From Pseudomonadota bacterium (GTDB lineage: Bacteria; Pseudomonadota; Gammaproteobacteria; Burkholderiales; Gallionellaceae): a stretch of DNA of 64,000 nucleotides. Position numbers and translations under genes: made by a program. The stretch is taken from assembly GCA_021787435.1 (NCBI GenBank), contig JAJYLY010000005.1, forward strand, positions 1 to 64,000, in the 5' to 3' direction. Below the pieces are notes generated by a model, which was given only the letters and a program-made list of their open reading frames with translations, had not been told where the DNA came from and did not search any database. Of this stretch, positions 47,910 to 56,432 are shown one piece after another; position 1 is the stretch's first letter, and each line of letters begins with the position of its first letter.

Positions 47910-48833
47910 TTACAGCCCGCTCAGCGCTTTGATATGTGCGGCGGCGCAGCGACCCAATGCGCTCAGTGCATAACCGCCTTCCAAAACTGAAACGATGCAT
48001 TTATTAGCGTATTGATTTGCAATTTCTTTGATTCGGTCGGTCACCCATATGTAATCCGCCTCGCGCAAGGCAAGTCCGCCCATATCATCTTCACGATGCG
48101 CATCAAAGCCTGCCGAAATAAGCAGCAACTGCGGCTGAAAGCGCACCAATGCCGGCAGCCAGTGTTCAATGACTTTTGCGCGAAACTCCTCGCCATTAGC
48201 ACCCGCTGCCAGCGGCACGTTTATCATGTGATCGTTACCGCTGGCGGCACCCTTGTAAGGATAATAGGGATGGCGAAAGGTAGAGCACAGCATCACGCGG
48301 CCATCGTCGTGAAAAATATCCTCCGTGCCGTTGCCGTGATGCACATCGAAATCGGCAATCGCCACTCGCTGCAAACCATGGGTTGCCAGCGCATGCATTG
48401 CTGCCAGCGCCACATTGTTGAACAGGCAAAATCCCGCAGCCGCAGCTTTTCCGGCATGGTGCCCGGGTGGGCGGATATTGCAAAAGGCGTTCTCCACCCT
48501 GCCCTGCATCACAAGATCAACCGCATACACCGCAGCGCCTGCCGCATGCAGCGCAGCCTTCAATGTGTACGGGTTCATTGCCGTATCGCCATCAAGATAT
48601 ACCAGGCCCGATTTTGGCGAAATGGCATATACGGATTCGATATAGGCTTCGTCGTGCACCCGAAGCAACTGCTCGCGTGTGATTTCAGGCGCATCAAAAC
48701 GGGCAAGATAGGGCATCAAGCCTGAAGCGATGAGCTGATCCTCTATCGCCTGGATACGAAAAGGGGATTCAGGATGATCTGCGCCCATCTCGTGTTTGAG
48801 GCAGGCAGGATGTGTCAGATAGGCAGTTTGCAT
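47910..48833 (-). CDS. histone deacetylase-family (acetoin utilisation/acetylpolyamine hydrolase-like) protein
   Basis: A 307-residue zinc deacetylase. Active-site elements are IRPPGHHAGKAAAAGF (the two His, about 135-150), DFDVHHGNGTEDIF (Asp and His zinc ligands, about 175), SAGFDAHREDDMGGLAL (second Asp, about 255) and LEGGYALSALG. Bacterial members remove acetyl groups from lysines of proteins such as acetyl-CoA synthetase, or from polyamines. ATG 48833 follows GGAGGGG. It lies 28 nt downstream of an acetyltransferase fusion gene on the same strand, so writer and eraser appear to be co-expressed. Confidence 0.92.
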   Translation of the reverse strand: MQTAYLTHPACLKHEMGADHPESPFRIQAIEDQLIASGLMPYLARFDAPEITREQLLRVHDEAYIESVYAISPKSGLVYLDGDTAMNPYTLKAALHAAGAAVYAVDLVMQGRVENAFCNIRPPGHHAGKAAAAGFCLFNNVALAAMHALATHGLQRVAIADFDVHHGNGTEDIFHDDGRVMLCSTFRHPYYPYKGAASGNDHMINVPLAAGANGEEFRAKVIEHWLPALVRFQPQLLLISAGFDAHREDDMGGLALREADYIWVTDRIKEIANQYANKCIVSVLEGGYALSALGRCAAAHIKALSGL

Positions 48834-48861
48834 TTTTGCCCCTCCGCGTGAAAAATATCGT

Positions 48862-51540
48862 TTAAAGTAGTTTGCGAACCGACTTGATGCTGATGTCGTC
48901 GGTGTTGACAGAGACTTCAAATCCCAGCCTGTCCATCATATGCAGCATGTCGGTGTTGTCCGCAAGCACTCCGCCTTGCATTGTTTTCAACCCTTTGGAC
49001 CTGGCCGCGTCCAACAGGCTCGTCATAAGGCGTTGCCCGAGCCCCTTGCCATGCATGGCATCGGCGATGACCAACGCAAATTCGCAGCTTTCGCCATCCG
49101 GATTGATCGCAAATCGCGCAACGCCCAGCTCCAACTCCTTGTCTTGCACGTCGGTCACCGCAATCAGCGCCATCTCGCGGCTGTAGTCGATCTGCGTGAA
49201 GAGTACCAGTTGTTGCTGGCTCAATTCCTGAACACTGTTCATGAAACGGAAGAAACGCGACTGTTCTGACAGACCGCGAACGAAGGTTTGCTCAAGCTCG
49301 GCGTCCTCTGGTCTGATCGGTCGTATCGTGATTTCCGTTCCGTCGGGCAGCTGCCAGTGGCTGACCAGGTGCGCAGGATAAGGATAAATCGCCATGTGCG
49401 CGTATCTGTCAACGCTCGGCTGCATGAATTCCACCACCACGCGTGCATCAGCGGCCAGCAGTCCATGCTCATCCACGATCAGCGGGTTGATGTCCATCTC
49501 CATCAGCATAGGCAATTCGCACACCATTTCCGAGACTCGCAGCAACACGCTCTCCAGTGCATTGATGTCTGCTGGCGGCATGTGACGGAATGCACCCAGC
49601 AACTTTGATACGCGGGTTCTGCTGATCAGATCGCGGGCCAGATATGCGTTCAAGGGCGGCAAGCTAATCTGCGCATCCCCCATCACTTCCACCGTCGTCC
49701 CTCCTGCGCCAAAAGTGATGACGGGACCAAATACAGGATCGTGACTCACACCCACCATCAACTCGCGCCCGTTGGGTTTGACGATCATCGGCTGTATGGA
49801 AACGCCGTCAATGCAAGACCCGGGTCGATTGCGCCTGACACTCTCGATGATCTCGTGGTACGCCGCGCGCACCGCCTGCGCATTGCCAAGATTGAGCAAC
49901 ACGCCGCCCGCATCGCTCTTGTGGCTGATGTCGCGTGAATTGACCTTCATAGCCACCGGAAAGCCAAGTTGTTGCGCGATCAGCAGCGCTTCATTCGGCG
50001 ATCTGGCCACCATAGTCTGGGCTACCGGAATATGGAAGGCCGACAGCAGTGCCTTGGATTCCATTTCGCTCAACACTTTTCGTTTATCCTGCAGCGCGCC
50101 TTCGATTACCATGCGCGCGCCTTCAACATCAGGTGGCAGTTGATGCGACAGCGGCTCCGGCATCTGCATCAGTAACTTCTGGTTCTGATAATAATCCGAA
50201 AGATAGGAAAACACTTCAACTGCGGGTTCAGGCGTACGAAAATTCGGTTTTTTGGCATGTGCAAACAGTTTACGCGATTCGGCCACTTGCGCTTCGCCCA
50301 TCCAGCAGGTCAAAAGCGGTTTACTGTATTGATTGGCTAACTCGATCACGGCCTGGGCAGCCTCCAGGGGTTTCGTCATTGCCTGCGGCGTCAGTATCGT
50401 CAGCACGCCATCCACGTTGGGATCTTCCAGGCAGGCGGCCACAGCATGCCGGTAGCGATCGGCCTGGGCGTCACCTATGATGTCTACCGGGTTACCGTGA
50501 GACCAGTTGGACGGCAGTGCCTGATTTAACCGTTCCATCGTCACATCCGACAGGCTTGCCATCACAAGCCCCAGATCGGAGGCGCGATCTGTTGCCATCA
50601 CCCCGGGTCCGCCGCCGTTGGTCACAATCGCCAGTCGGTTGCCTGAAGGATGAAAACCGCAAGACAACGCCTTCGCGGCCGAGAATAATTGAGTGACCGT
50701 TTGCACACGCACTACCCCTGCGCGGCGCACGGCGGCATCGAAGGCATTGTCAGAACCTACCAGGGATGCGGTATGCGACATGGCCGCTTTCGATCCCGCT
50801 TCATGGCGACCGACCTTGATCAGGATCACCGGTTTGACACGCGCGGCCGCGCGCAACGAACTCATGAAACGGCGCGACTCGCGTATCCCCTCGATATAAA
50901 GCAGGATGTTCTGCGTCTCATTGTCTGAAACCAGATAATCGAGGATCTCACCGAAATCAACATCGGCGGATGAACCCATCGACACCACGCTGGAAAAACC
51001 GACATCATTCATTTGTGCCCAGTCCAGAATCGCGGTGCACAACGCGCCTGATTGGGAGACGAGCGCCAACTTTCCCGCATTGGCCCCGCCTTTATTGAAG
51101 GTGGCATTAAGCCCTATCACAGGGCGCATCACGCCCAAGCAATTGGGTCCGACCAGGCGTATGCGGTAATGTTTCGCATTGTCCAGCAGACGCCGTTCAA
51201 GTTCCTGGCCTTCAGCGCCTGCTTCAGCAAAACCTGCGGTGATTATTACCGCCGCCTTGACTCCGTGTTTCCCGCATTCTTCGATGATATCTGGAACGGT
51301 CTGTGGCGGCGTGGCAATCACCACCAGTTCAATTTCATCCTCAATTTCAGCAATCGATGCGTAGGCAGGATGCCCTTGCACTTCAGATACTCTGGAGTTA
51401 ACTGGATAGAGTGCGCCCTTGAATTTGCTCTCCAGCATGTTGTGAAAAACGATCTGCCCAACGGAATCGATGCGATCGCTCGCGCCAAAAACAGCTATGG
51501 ATCTGGGTGAAAACAGCGGCGTAAGATAATGTTCTGACAT
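48862..51540 (-). CDS. acyl-CoA synthetase (NDP-forming)-like protein fused to GNAT acetyltransferase (Pat type)
   Basis: An 892-residue fusion. Residues 1-460 carry the CoA-binding fold (IAVFGASDRIDSVG, NCLGVMRPVIGLNATF) and a ligase domain with the His loop AAMSHTASLVGSDNAF. Residues 480-700 are an ATP-grasp domain (VAMKVNSRDISHKSDAGGV). Residues 720-890 are a GNAT domain with the acetyl-CoA loop GKGLGQRLMTSLLDAA. This layout is that of Pat/YfiQ protein lysine acetyltransferases, whose ligase half is usually inactive and senses acetyl-CoA. It is followed by an HDAC-family gene. Confidence 0.92.
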   Translation of the reverse strand: MSEHYLTPLFSPRSIAVFGASDRIDSVGQIVFHNMLESKFKGALYPVNSRVSEVQGHPAYASIAEIEDEIELVVIATPPQTVPDIIEECGKHGVKAAVIITAGFAEAGAEGQELERRLLDNAKHYRIRLVGPNCLGVMRPVIGLNATFNKGGANAGKLALVSQSGALCTAILDWAQMNDVGFSSVVSMGSSADVDFGEILDYLVSDNETQNILLYIEGIRESRRFMSSLRAAARVKPVILIKVGRHEAGSKAAMSHTASLVGSDNAFDAAVRRAGVVRVQTVTQLFSAAKALSCGFHPSGNRLAIVTNGGGPGVMATDRASDLGLVMASLSDVTMERLNQALPSNWSHGNPVDIIGDAQADRYRHAVAACLEDPNVDGVLTILTPQAMTKPLEAAQAVIELANQYSKPLLTCWMGEAQVAESRKLFAHAKKPNFRTPEPAVEVFSYLSDYYQNQKLLMQMPEPLSHQLPPDVEGARMVIEGALQDKRKVLSEMESKALLSAFHIPVAQTMVARSPNEALLIAQQLGFPVAMKVNSRDISHKSDAGGVLLNLGNAQAVRAAYHEIIESVRRNRPGSCIDGVSIQPMIVKPNGRELMVGVSHDPVFGPVITFGAGGTTVEVMGDAQISLPPLNAYLARDLISRTRVSKLLGAFRHMPPADINALESVLLRVSEMVCELPMLMEMDINPLIVDEHGLLAADARVVVEFMQPSVDRYAHMAIYPYPAHLVSHWQLPDGTEITIRPIRPEDAELEQTFVRGLSEQSRFFRFMNSVQELSQQQLVLFTQIDYSREMALIAVTDVQDKELELGVARFAINPDGESCEFALVIADAMHGKGLGQRLMTSLLDAARSKGLKTMQGGVLADNTDMLHMMDRLGFEVSVNTDDISIKSVRKLL

Positions 51541-51631
51541 GGTATTGTTTCCATTATTCTGAATGGAGTTTGGTTGTCTGACTTACAACAAGTATATAGC
51601 AGCTTGCGAAGATATATCCGTCGAGGCGCGT

Positions 51632-52531
51632 TCAGCCCTTCTCCATGAAACGCTCGAGATGCGTCAAAAGGGTGCGCGTCTTCACGGGCAGGTAGCGGCG
51701 CATCGGCATCACCGCCCAGGCCGGAACTACAGGCAAAGACCATTCCGGCAGCACGCGCATGAGCCGGCCCAGCTTGATATCCTCAATTGCAAATCTGCAT
51801 GGCAGCGCCCCGATGCCTGCGCCATCGAGCAACAGCTGCCTTATCATGTCGGGAGAATTCAGCGTAAGCCTGCCGGGCGGCACAGCCTCCCATTCTGTTT
51901 TTCCGTCCATCAGTTTCCATGGGAATGCGCTTCCCTGGTCCGAGAGCAGGCGCACCGACTGATGTTGCGCAAGGTCATCGGGATGGTGAGGTGCGGGATG
52001 CAGCGCAAGATAGATGGGGCTTGCATATAGCGCGAAATGCTGCTCGTCTATTTTTTTTGCGATCAGTGTGTTGTCGTCAGACAGCTCACCCATGCGTATG
52101 GCCAGATCGTATCGTTCAACGATCAGGTCGACGCGGCGGGATGACAGGTCAATATCGAGCTGAATTTCAGGATAGGTGGCGATAAAAGTGGCAATCGCCC
52201 GCGAAAAATGCTGCTTGGCATAATCACCCGGCATCGATACGCGCAAGCGGCCTCGCGGCCTGGACTCCTGGCTCAGCACAAAGTCCTGTGCGGATGCCAC
52301 CTCTTCGGAAATCCGGCGGCAATGATCGAGAAACTCCAGCCCGAAATCGGTCAGCGTTAAACGTCTGGTGGTTCGTGTCAGTAGTTTCTGGCCTAGCCCT
52401 GCCTCCAGGTTGGTCAGGCGTCGGGAAACGGTGGCCTTGGGGATGGACAAATGCTCGGCCGCACGCACCATGCTCTGAAATTCTGCAATGGCGGCAAACA
52501 GGATGTAATCGTCGGCGGATATTTGTTCCAT
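51632..52531 (-). CDS. LysR-family transcriptional regulator
   Basis: A 299-residue regulator. The N-terminal winged helix (EFQSMVRAAEHLSIPKATVS, about 18-38) is followed by the substrate-binding fold (SRPRGRLRVSMPGDYAKQ onwards). The pattern SRRLTNLEAGLGQKLLTRTTR is of the CrgA/AaeR-like group that often controls detoxification or aromatic stress genes. ATG 52531 was preferred to a GTG three codons upstream. It is divergent from the pirin operon with a LysR box (52552-52574) in the gap, so it probably controls that operon and itself. Confidence 0.92.
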   Translation of the reverse strand: MEQISADDYILFAAIAEFQSMVRAAEHLSIPKATVSRRLTNLEAGLGQKLLTRTTRRLTLTDFGLEFLDHCRRISEEVASAQDFVLSQESRPRGRLRVSMPGDYAKQHFSRAIATFIATYPEIQLDIDLSSRRVDLIVERYDLAIRMGELSDDNTLIAKKIDEQHFALYASPIYLALHPAPHHPDDLAQHQSVRLLSDQGSAFPWKLMDGKTEWEAVPPGRLTLNSPDMIRQLLLDGAGIGALPCRFAIEDIKLGRLMRVLPEWSLPVVPAWAVMPMRRYLPVKTRTLLTHLERFMEKG

Positions 52532-52551
52532 ATATGGCACAGTCTATCCCG

Positions 52552-52574
52552 AATGATCGGCTTTATCTATCATT
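52552..52574. promoter_or_regulatory. LysR-type operator (T-N11-A box) between lysR and pirin genes
   Basis: AATGAT (52552-52557) and ATCATT (52569-52574) form a perfect 6-bp dyad separated by exactly 11 nt, the classic LysR recognition geometry. It lies in the 93-nt divergent gap, 21 nt from the regulator start and 50 nt from the pirin start. Confidence 0.75.
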
Positions 52575-52624
52575 TTGCTTGCGCTACGATGCTTCCACTT
52601 CAACTTGCATTGAAAAAAACCATC

Positions 52625-53488
52625 ATGAACACGCAGAAATTCCGCCACATCGAAAAGCTGGTCGAGGGCGCCCAGACATCCGATGGCGCAGGTGTCAAGC
52701 TTACCCGCGTGCTGACCGGGAAGCTGCAGCGCCGTCTTGATCCGTTTCTGATGCTGGATGCATTCGGCAGCGATGTGCCAGACGATTACATCGCCGGTTT
52801 TCCAGATCATCCGCATCGCGGATTTGAGACGGTGACTTATATGCTATCCGGACGCATGCGCCACAAGGACAGCGCAGGCAACGAAGGTTTTCTTGAAAAC
52901 GGCGGTGTGCAGTGGATGACTGCCGGGCGCGGCGTGATTCATTCCGAGATGCCCGAGCAGATCGAGGGTGTGATGGAGGGCTTCCAGCTCTGGGTGAATC
53001 TGCCTGAAAAGCACAAGATGGATGAACCATGGTACCGCGATTTTGCAAGCGATGAGATACCTGAATATGTCACGGCTGATGGCGTCAGGGTGCGGGTCAT
53101 CGCAGGCGAGAGTCACGGCATTACAGGGGCTGTCACCCGCAAAGACACCGAGCCCTTATACCTGGATGTGCATCTGCCGGCAGGTGCCGCCTTTCAAACC
53201 CCGGTGCCGCTCACGCACAATGCGTTCATCTATGTTTACCGTGGTGAAGTGACGGTTGATGGAGCTAAGGCAGGAAAGCTGCGCATGGGAATATTGAGCA
53301 ACGATGCCGAAGACGTGATGCTGAATGCGACAACGGACGCACGCCTGATACTGATCGCCGGCCGTCCATTGAATGAACCCATCGTGCAATACGGGCCATT
53401 CGTGATGAACACGCAGGATGAAATTCATCAGGCGCTGGATGACTACAGAAACGGGCGCTTTGTTGGCGGCGCACAGGTGAAAAAATGA
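52625..53488 (+). CDS. pirin family protein
   Basis: A 287-residue bicupin. The N-terminal cupin holds the metal-binding HPHRGFETVTYMLSGRMRH and GRGVIHSEMPE (His ligands and Glu), preceded by DPFLMLDAFG. The C-terminal cupin (about 170-280) is less conserved. Bacterial pirins such as YhhW have quercetinase activity or act as redox-linked regulators; the role here is not known. ATG 52625 fits the family. It is divergent from a LysR regulator and overlaps the cytochrome gene by 4 nt, forming a pirin-b561-YceI-YceI operon. Confidence 0.93.
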   Translation: MNTQKFRHIEKLVEGAQTSDGAGVKLTRVLTGKLQRRLDPFLMLDAFGSDVPDDYIAGFPDHPHRGFETVTYMLSGRMRHKDSAGNEGFLENGGVQWMTAGRGVIHSEMPEQIEGVMEGFQLWVNLPEKHKMDEPWYRDFASDEIPEYVTADGVRVRVIAGESHGITGAVTRKDTEPLYLDVHLPAGAAFQTPVPLTHNAFIYVYRGEVTVDGAKAGKLRMGILSNDAEDVMLNATTDARLILIAGRPLNEPIVQYGPFVMNTQDEIHQALDDYRNGRFVGGAQVKK

Positions 53489-54012
53489 CGACAAAACGAT
53501 ACAGTAAAATCTCAATCGGACTGCACTGGGTAATCGCGTTGCTGATTTTTTCAGCTTTTCCCATAGGCCTTTACATGCACGATTTGAAACTGTCGCCCAC
53601 CAAACTGCATCTTTACAGCTATCACAAATGGATAGGCATTACCGTGCTGATGCTGGCTGTACTGCGCGTGTTGTGGCGTGCGACTCACAAACCGCCCGCA
53701 TTGCACCTCGCGCGCTGGCAGGAAGTCGCAAGCGGCATCGTGCATGGCTTTTTGTATTTGCTGATCCTTGCCGTGCCGATGACAGGCTGGCTGATGAGTT
53801 CCGCCAAGGGTGTTAAGACTGTGTGGCTGGGGATTTTTCCGCTGCCTGATCTGGTTGCAAAGGACAAAGCGCTGGGTCACATATTAAGCAACGTGCATAC
53901 AGCATTGAATTACACCTTGCTTGTGCTGGTTGTGCTGCATATTGCGGCTGCACTCAAGCATCATTTCGTCGACCGGGACGACGTGCTCTTGCGCATGCTG
54001 CCAGGCAAATAA
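53485..54012 (+). CDS. cytochrome b561-type membrane protein
   Basis: A 175-residue four-helix di-haem b protein. Candidate haem His ligands are in ISIGLHWVIALLIFSAF, YHKWIGITVLMLAVL, GIVHGFLYLLILAVP and LVVLHIAAALKHHF. YceJ-like proteins transfer electrons from or to the quinone pool in the inner membrane and in E. coli lie beside yceI, as here. The upstream pirin gene overlaps by 4 nt and the first YceI gene begins 14 nt later. Confidence 0.93.
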   Translation: MTTKRYSKISIGLHWVIALLIFSAFPIGLYMHDLKLSPTKLHLYSYHKWIGITVLMLAVLRVLWRATHKPPALHLARWQEVASGIVHGFLYLLILAVPMTGWLMSSAKGVKTVWLGIFPLPDLVAKDKALGHILSNVHTALNYTLLVLVVLHIAAALKHHFVDRDDVLLRMLPGK

Positions 54013-54026
54013 CCGAAAGAACTGAC

Positions 54027-54626
54027 ATGAAAACTTTTAATGAAATTATTATTCTTTTTGCCTTGCTGCTGATGGCTTGCGATGCATCAGCCGTGGAATA
54101 CAATCAGGTGCAGTCGAACCAGAGCACCGTGAGTTTCGGCTACAGGCAGATGGGCGTGCCAATGGAAGGGAAATTCGGCAAATTTGCAGCCCAGGTTGCG
54201 TTTGACCCGGACAAACTTGCCAACGCCCAGGCCAGGATCGATGTGACGCTTTCCAGCGTGGATTCAGGTTCTTCGGATGCCGATGAGTCGGTGCAGGGAA
54301 AACTCTGGTTCGATACCAGAAACTATCCGCTTGCCAGCTTTGTTGCAACAGGCGTAAAGCCGCTTGGCGGAAATCGCTATCAGGCAACTGGCAAGCTGAC
54401 CATCAAGGGTAAGACGCTTGATGTTTCAGCGCCCGTTACGCTGGCGGTCATCGGCAATCGCGCAGAGTTTAATGGCAGTTTCAATATCAAGCGTTTATCC
54501 TATGGCGTCGGGATAGGCGAATGGACTGATCTCGACACCGTCGCCGATGATATACAGATCAGGTTTCACCTCGTTGTTCTTGCATCACCCGCATCACCTT
54601 TATCCAACCCACCGAAAAGGAAATAA
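54027..54626 (+). CDS. YceI family periplasmic protein (first copy)
   Basis: A 199-residue exported protein with signal peptide (EIIILFALLLMACDASA; the LLMAC could also be a lipobox). The mature lipocalin-like barrel has VSFGYRQMGVPMEGKFGKF, AQARIDVTLSSVDSG, GKLWFDTRNYPLASF and YQATGKLTIKGKTLDV. YceI proteins bind polyisoprenoid lipids. It differs from the second copy by having FDTRNYP where that has FNTEKYP. It lies between the b561 gene and copy two with 2 nt spacing, so both are co-translated. Confidence 0.9.
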   Translation: MKTFNEIIILFALLLMACDASAVEYNQVQSNQSTVSFGYRQMGVPMEGKFGKFAAQVAFDPDKLANAQARIDVTLSSVDSGSSDADESVQGKLWFDTRNYPLASFVATGVKPLGGNRYQATGKLTIKGKTLDVSAPVTLAVIGNRAEFNGSFNIKRLSYGVGIGEWTDLDTVADDIQIRFHLVVLASPASPLSNPPKRK

Positions 54627-54628
54627 CC

Positions 54629-55195
54629 ATGAAAAAACTCATTGCATTGTGCATCGCCGCTTCACTTTCTTCCATCGCTTATGCCGAACCGGAAACCTAT
54701 GTTATAGACACCAACCATACCAAGCCGCGTTTCGAATATAACCATCTGGGATTCTCCAACCAGGAGAGCCGTTTTGATACGGTTTCAGGCAGCATCACGA
54801 TCGATCGGGTAGCCAGGACGGGTTCAGTCGATCTCACCATCGATGCCAATTCGGTTGACAGCGGCTACCCGGTATTCAACGGGCACCTCAAGGGCGAGGA
54901 TTTTTTCAATACGGAAAAATATCCAACCATCACCTACAAATCCGACAAATTCAAGTTTGACGGCGACAAACTCGTCAGCGTGGACGGCGATCTGACCATC
55001 AAGGGCATCACGAAACCCGTGACGTTGACAGTCACTTCATTCCTGTGCAAACCGCACCCCATGGTCAAGAAGGAAGCCTGCGGCGCGAATGCAGTCGCCC
55101 ACATCAAACGCTCCGACTTCAACATGGCCAAATATGTGCCTGCCGTGAGCGACGAAGTGACCCTGTCGATTCCTGTCGAAGCCATCAAGCAATAA
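54629..55195 (+). CDS. YceI family periplasmic protein (second copy)
   Basis: A 188-residue exported protein. The signal peptide ends SLSSIAYA. The mature barrel has TYVIDTNHTKPRFEYNHLGF, DLTIDANSVDSG, FFNTEKYPTITYKS and LTIKGITKPVTLTV, with two Cys (LCKPHPMVKKEACG) that may form a disulfide. This is closer to E. coli YceI than the first copy. Isoprenoid quinone binding and partnership with cytochrome b561 are inferred from family and neighbours. A strong terminator follows. Confidence 0.94.
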   Translation: MKKLIALCIAASLSSIAYAEPETYVIDTNHTKPRFEYNHLGFSNQESRFDTVSGSITIDRVARTGSVDLTIDANSVDSGYPVFNGHLKGEDFFNTEKYPTITYKSDKFKFDGDKLVSVDGDLTIKGITKPVTLTVTSFLCKPHPMVKKEACGANAVAHIKRSDFNMAKYVPAVSDEVTLSIPVEAIKQ

Positions 55196-55212
55196 GCTAC
55201 TTTCCGGAACCT

Positions 55213-55248
55213 GCAAAAGATGTTGCCTTGCATGGCAACATCTTTTGC
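55213..55248 (+). terminator. terminator of the pirin-b561-YceI operon
   Basis: GCAAAAGATGTTGCC (55213-55227) pairs over 15 bp with GGCAACATCTTTTGC (55234-55248) around a 6-nt loop. The T-rich 3' arm makes it a bidirectional-looking terminator between this operon and the next gene. Confidence 0.88.
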
Positions 55249-55315
55249 CATCGTTGATTAATGACAAGCATCGCAATCGATGTATTTTGCGGAAAAATAT
55301 ATTTTGGAGCATCAG

Positions 55316-56383
55316 ATGACTACGACACTATTCTCACCTATTACATTAGGGAAGCTGCAACTGAAAAACCGCGTCGTGATGGCGCCGCTGACGCGCTGCC
55401 GTGCGACAGGCAATGTGCCAAATACGCTTATGAAAGAATATTATAGTTTGCGCGCAGGTGCCGGCCTGATCATCGCGGAAGGCACCTCCCCCTCCCCGAA
55501 TGGTCTGGGCTATGCGCGTCAGCCCGGCCTGTTCAGCAAGGAGCAGGTATCCGGTTGGCTTGACGTGACAAACGGTGTGCATCAGGCAGGCGGCAAGATG
55601 TTCGTGCAGCTGATGCATACGGGCAGAGTCAGTCATCCTGCCAACATGCAGCCTGGCACTAGGATACTCGCCCCTTCCGCACTTGCAGCACCCGGCGAGA
55701 TGTGGACCGACAGCAACGGCATGCAGCCCTATCCAGTGCCTGACGAAATGTCTGAGTCCGACATCGAGGAGGCGATTGCGGAATATGCGTCAGGCGCAAA
55801 GCACGCGATCGAGGCCGGGTTTGACGGCATCGAGCTGCACGGTGCGAACGGTTACCTGATAGACCAGTTTCTCAATACGGCCACAAACAAGCGCACCGAC
55901 CGATGGGGCGGCAGCATTGAAAACCGTATCCGTTTTGCCGTGGAAGTGGCAAAGGCGTCAGCATCCGCCATCGGCGCCGAGCACATCGGCATGCGCATCT
56001 CGCCTTACGGCGTGTTCAACGGCACGGCAGCAGATGCCGACATGGATGCGATGTATGAACTTTTGATGAACAGGCTAAACGATGTCGGTCTTGTATATAT
56101 CCATGTTGTGGATCACAGTGCCATGGGCGCGCCTGAAGTCAGCCCCGCATTGAAGGCAAAGATGCGCGCAACGTTCAAAGGCCGCTACATTCTATCTGGC
56201 GGCTATGACCTGGCACGCGCAAATATCGACCTTGACGCGTCACGCGGCGATCTGGTTGCCTTCGGCCGCCCTTTCATCTCGAACCCTGATCTCGTTGAAA
56301 AGTTGAAGCAAGGAACTTCCTTGAAAGAACCTGACTTCAACACCTTCTATACACCGGGTGAAAAAGGCTATACGGATTATTGA
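55316..56383 (+). CDS. nemA: Old Yellow Enzyme family alkene reductase (NemA-like)
   Basis: A 355-residue FMN TIM-barrel. It begins LFSPITLGKLQLKNRVVMAPLTRCRA; substrate His-x-x-Asn is in GIELHGANGYLIDQFLN (about 175-190) and FMN contacts occur in YILSGGYD and LVAFGRPFISNPDLV. It reduces activated alkenes, maleimides or nitro compounds with NADPH. ATG 55316 has GGAGC upstream. It follows the pirin operon terminator and so has its own promoter; it could belong to the same stress response. Confidence 0.92.
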   Translation: MTTTLFSPITLGKLQLKNRVVMAPLTRCRATGNVPNTLMKEYYSLRAGAGLIIAEGTSPSPNGLGYARQPGLFSKEQVSGWLDVTNGVHQAGGKMFVQLMHTGRVSHPANMQPGTRILAPSALAAPGEMWTDSNGMQPYPVPDEMSESDIEEAIAEYASGAKHAIEAGFDGIELHGANGYLIDQFLNTATNKRTDRWGGSIENRIRFAVEVAKASASAIGAEHIGMRISPYGVFNGTAADADMDAMYELLMNRLNDVGLVYIHVVDHSAMGAPEVSPALKAKMRATFKGRYILSGGYDLARANIDLDASRGDLVAFGRPFISNPDLVEKLKQGTSLKEPDFNTFYTPGEKGYTDY

Positions 56384-56391
56384 AACAGCAA

Positions 56392-56411
56392 GTAGTTGGT
56401 AGCGATCGATC
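56392..56411 (+). repeat. short heptad-like tract after nemA
   Basis: GCAAGTA, GTTGGTA and GCGATCG follow each other in 7-nt register just after the nemA stop codon. The words resemble the degenerate units near dapC and pilU. Evidence is weak because the tract is short. Confidence 0.3.
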
Positions 56412-56432
56412 CCCGGCATGCCGGGGATTTTT
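56409..56432. terminator. bidirectional terminator between nemA and the patatin gene
   Basis: ATCCCCGGCATGCCGGGGAT is a perfect 20-nt palindrome followed by a T tract (56429-56432). It lies between two convergent genes and can serve both strands. Confidence 0.85.

Noticed and set aside
48012-48725. 237-codon plus-strand frame over the HDAC-family gene
   Set aside because: It is antisense to conserved zinc-site coding sequence and has no recognisable motif.
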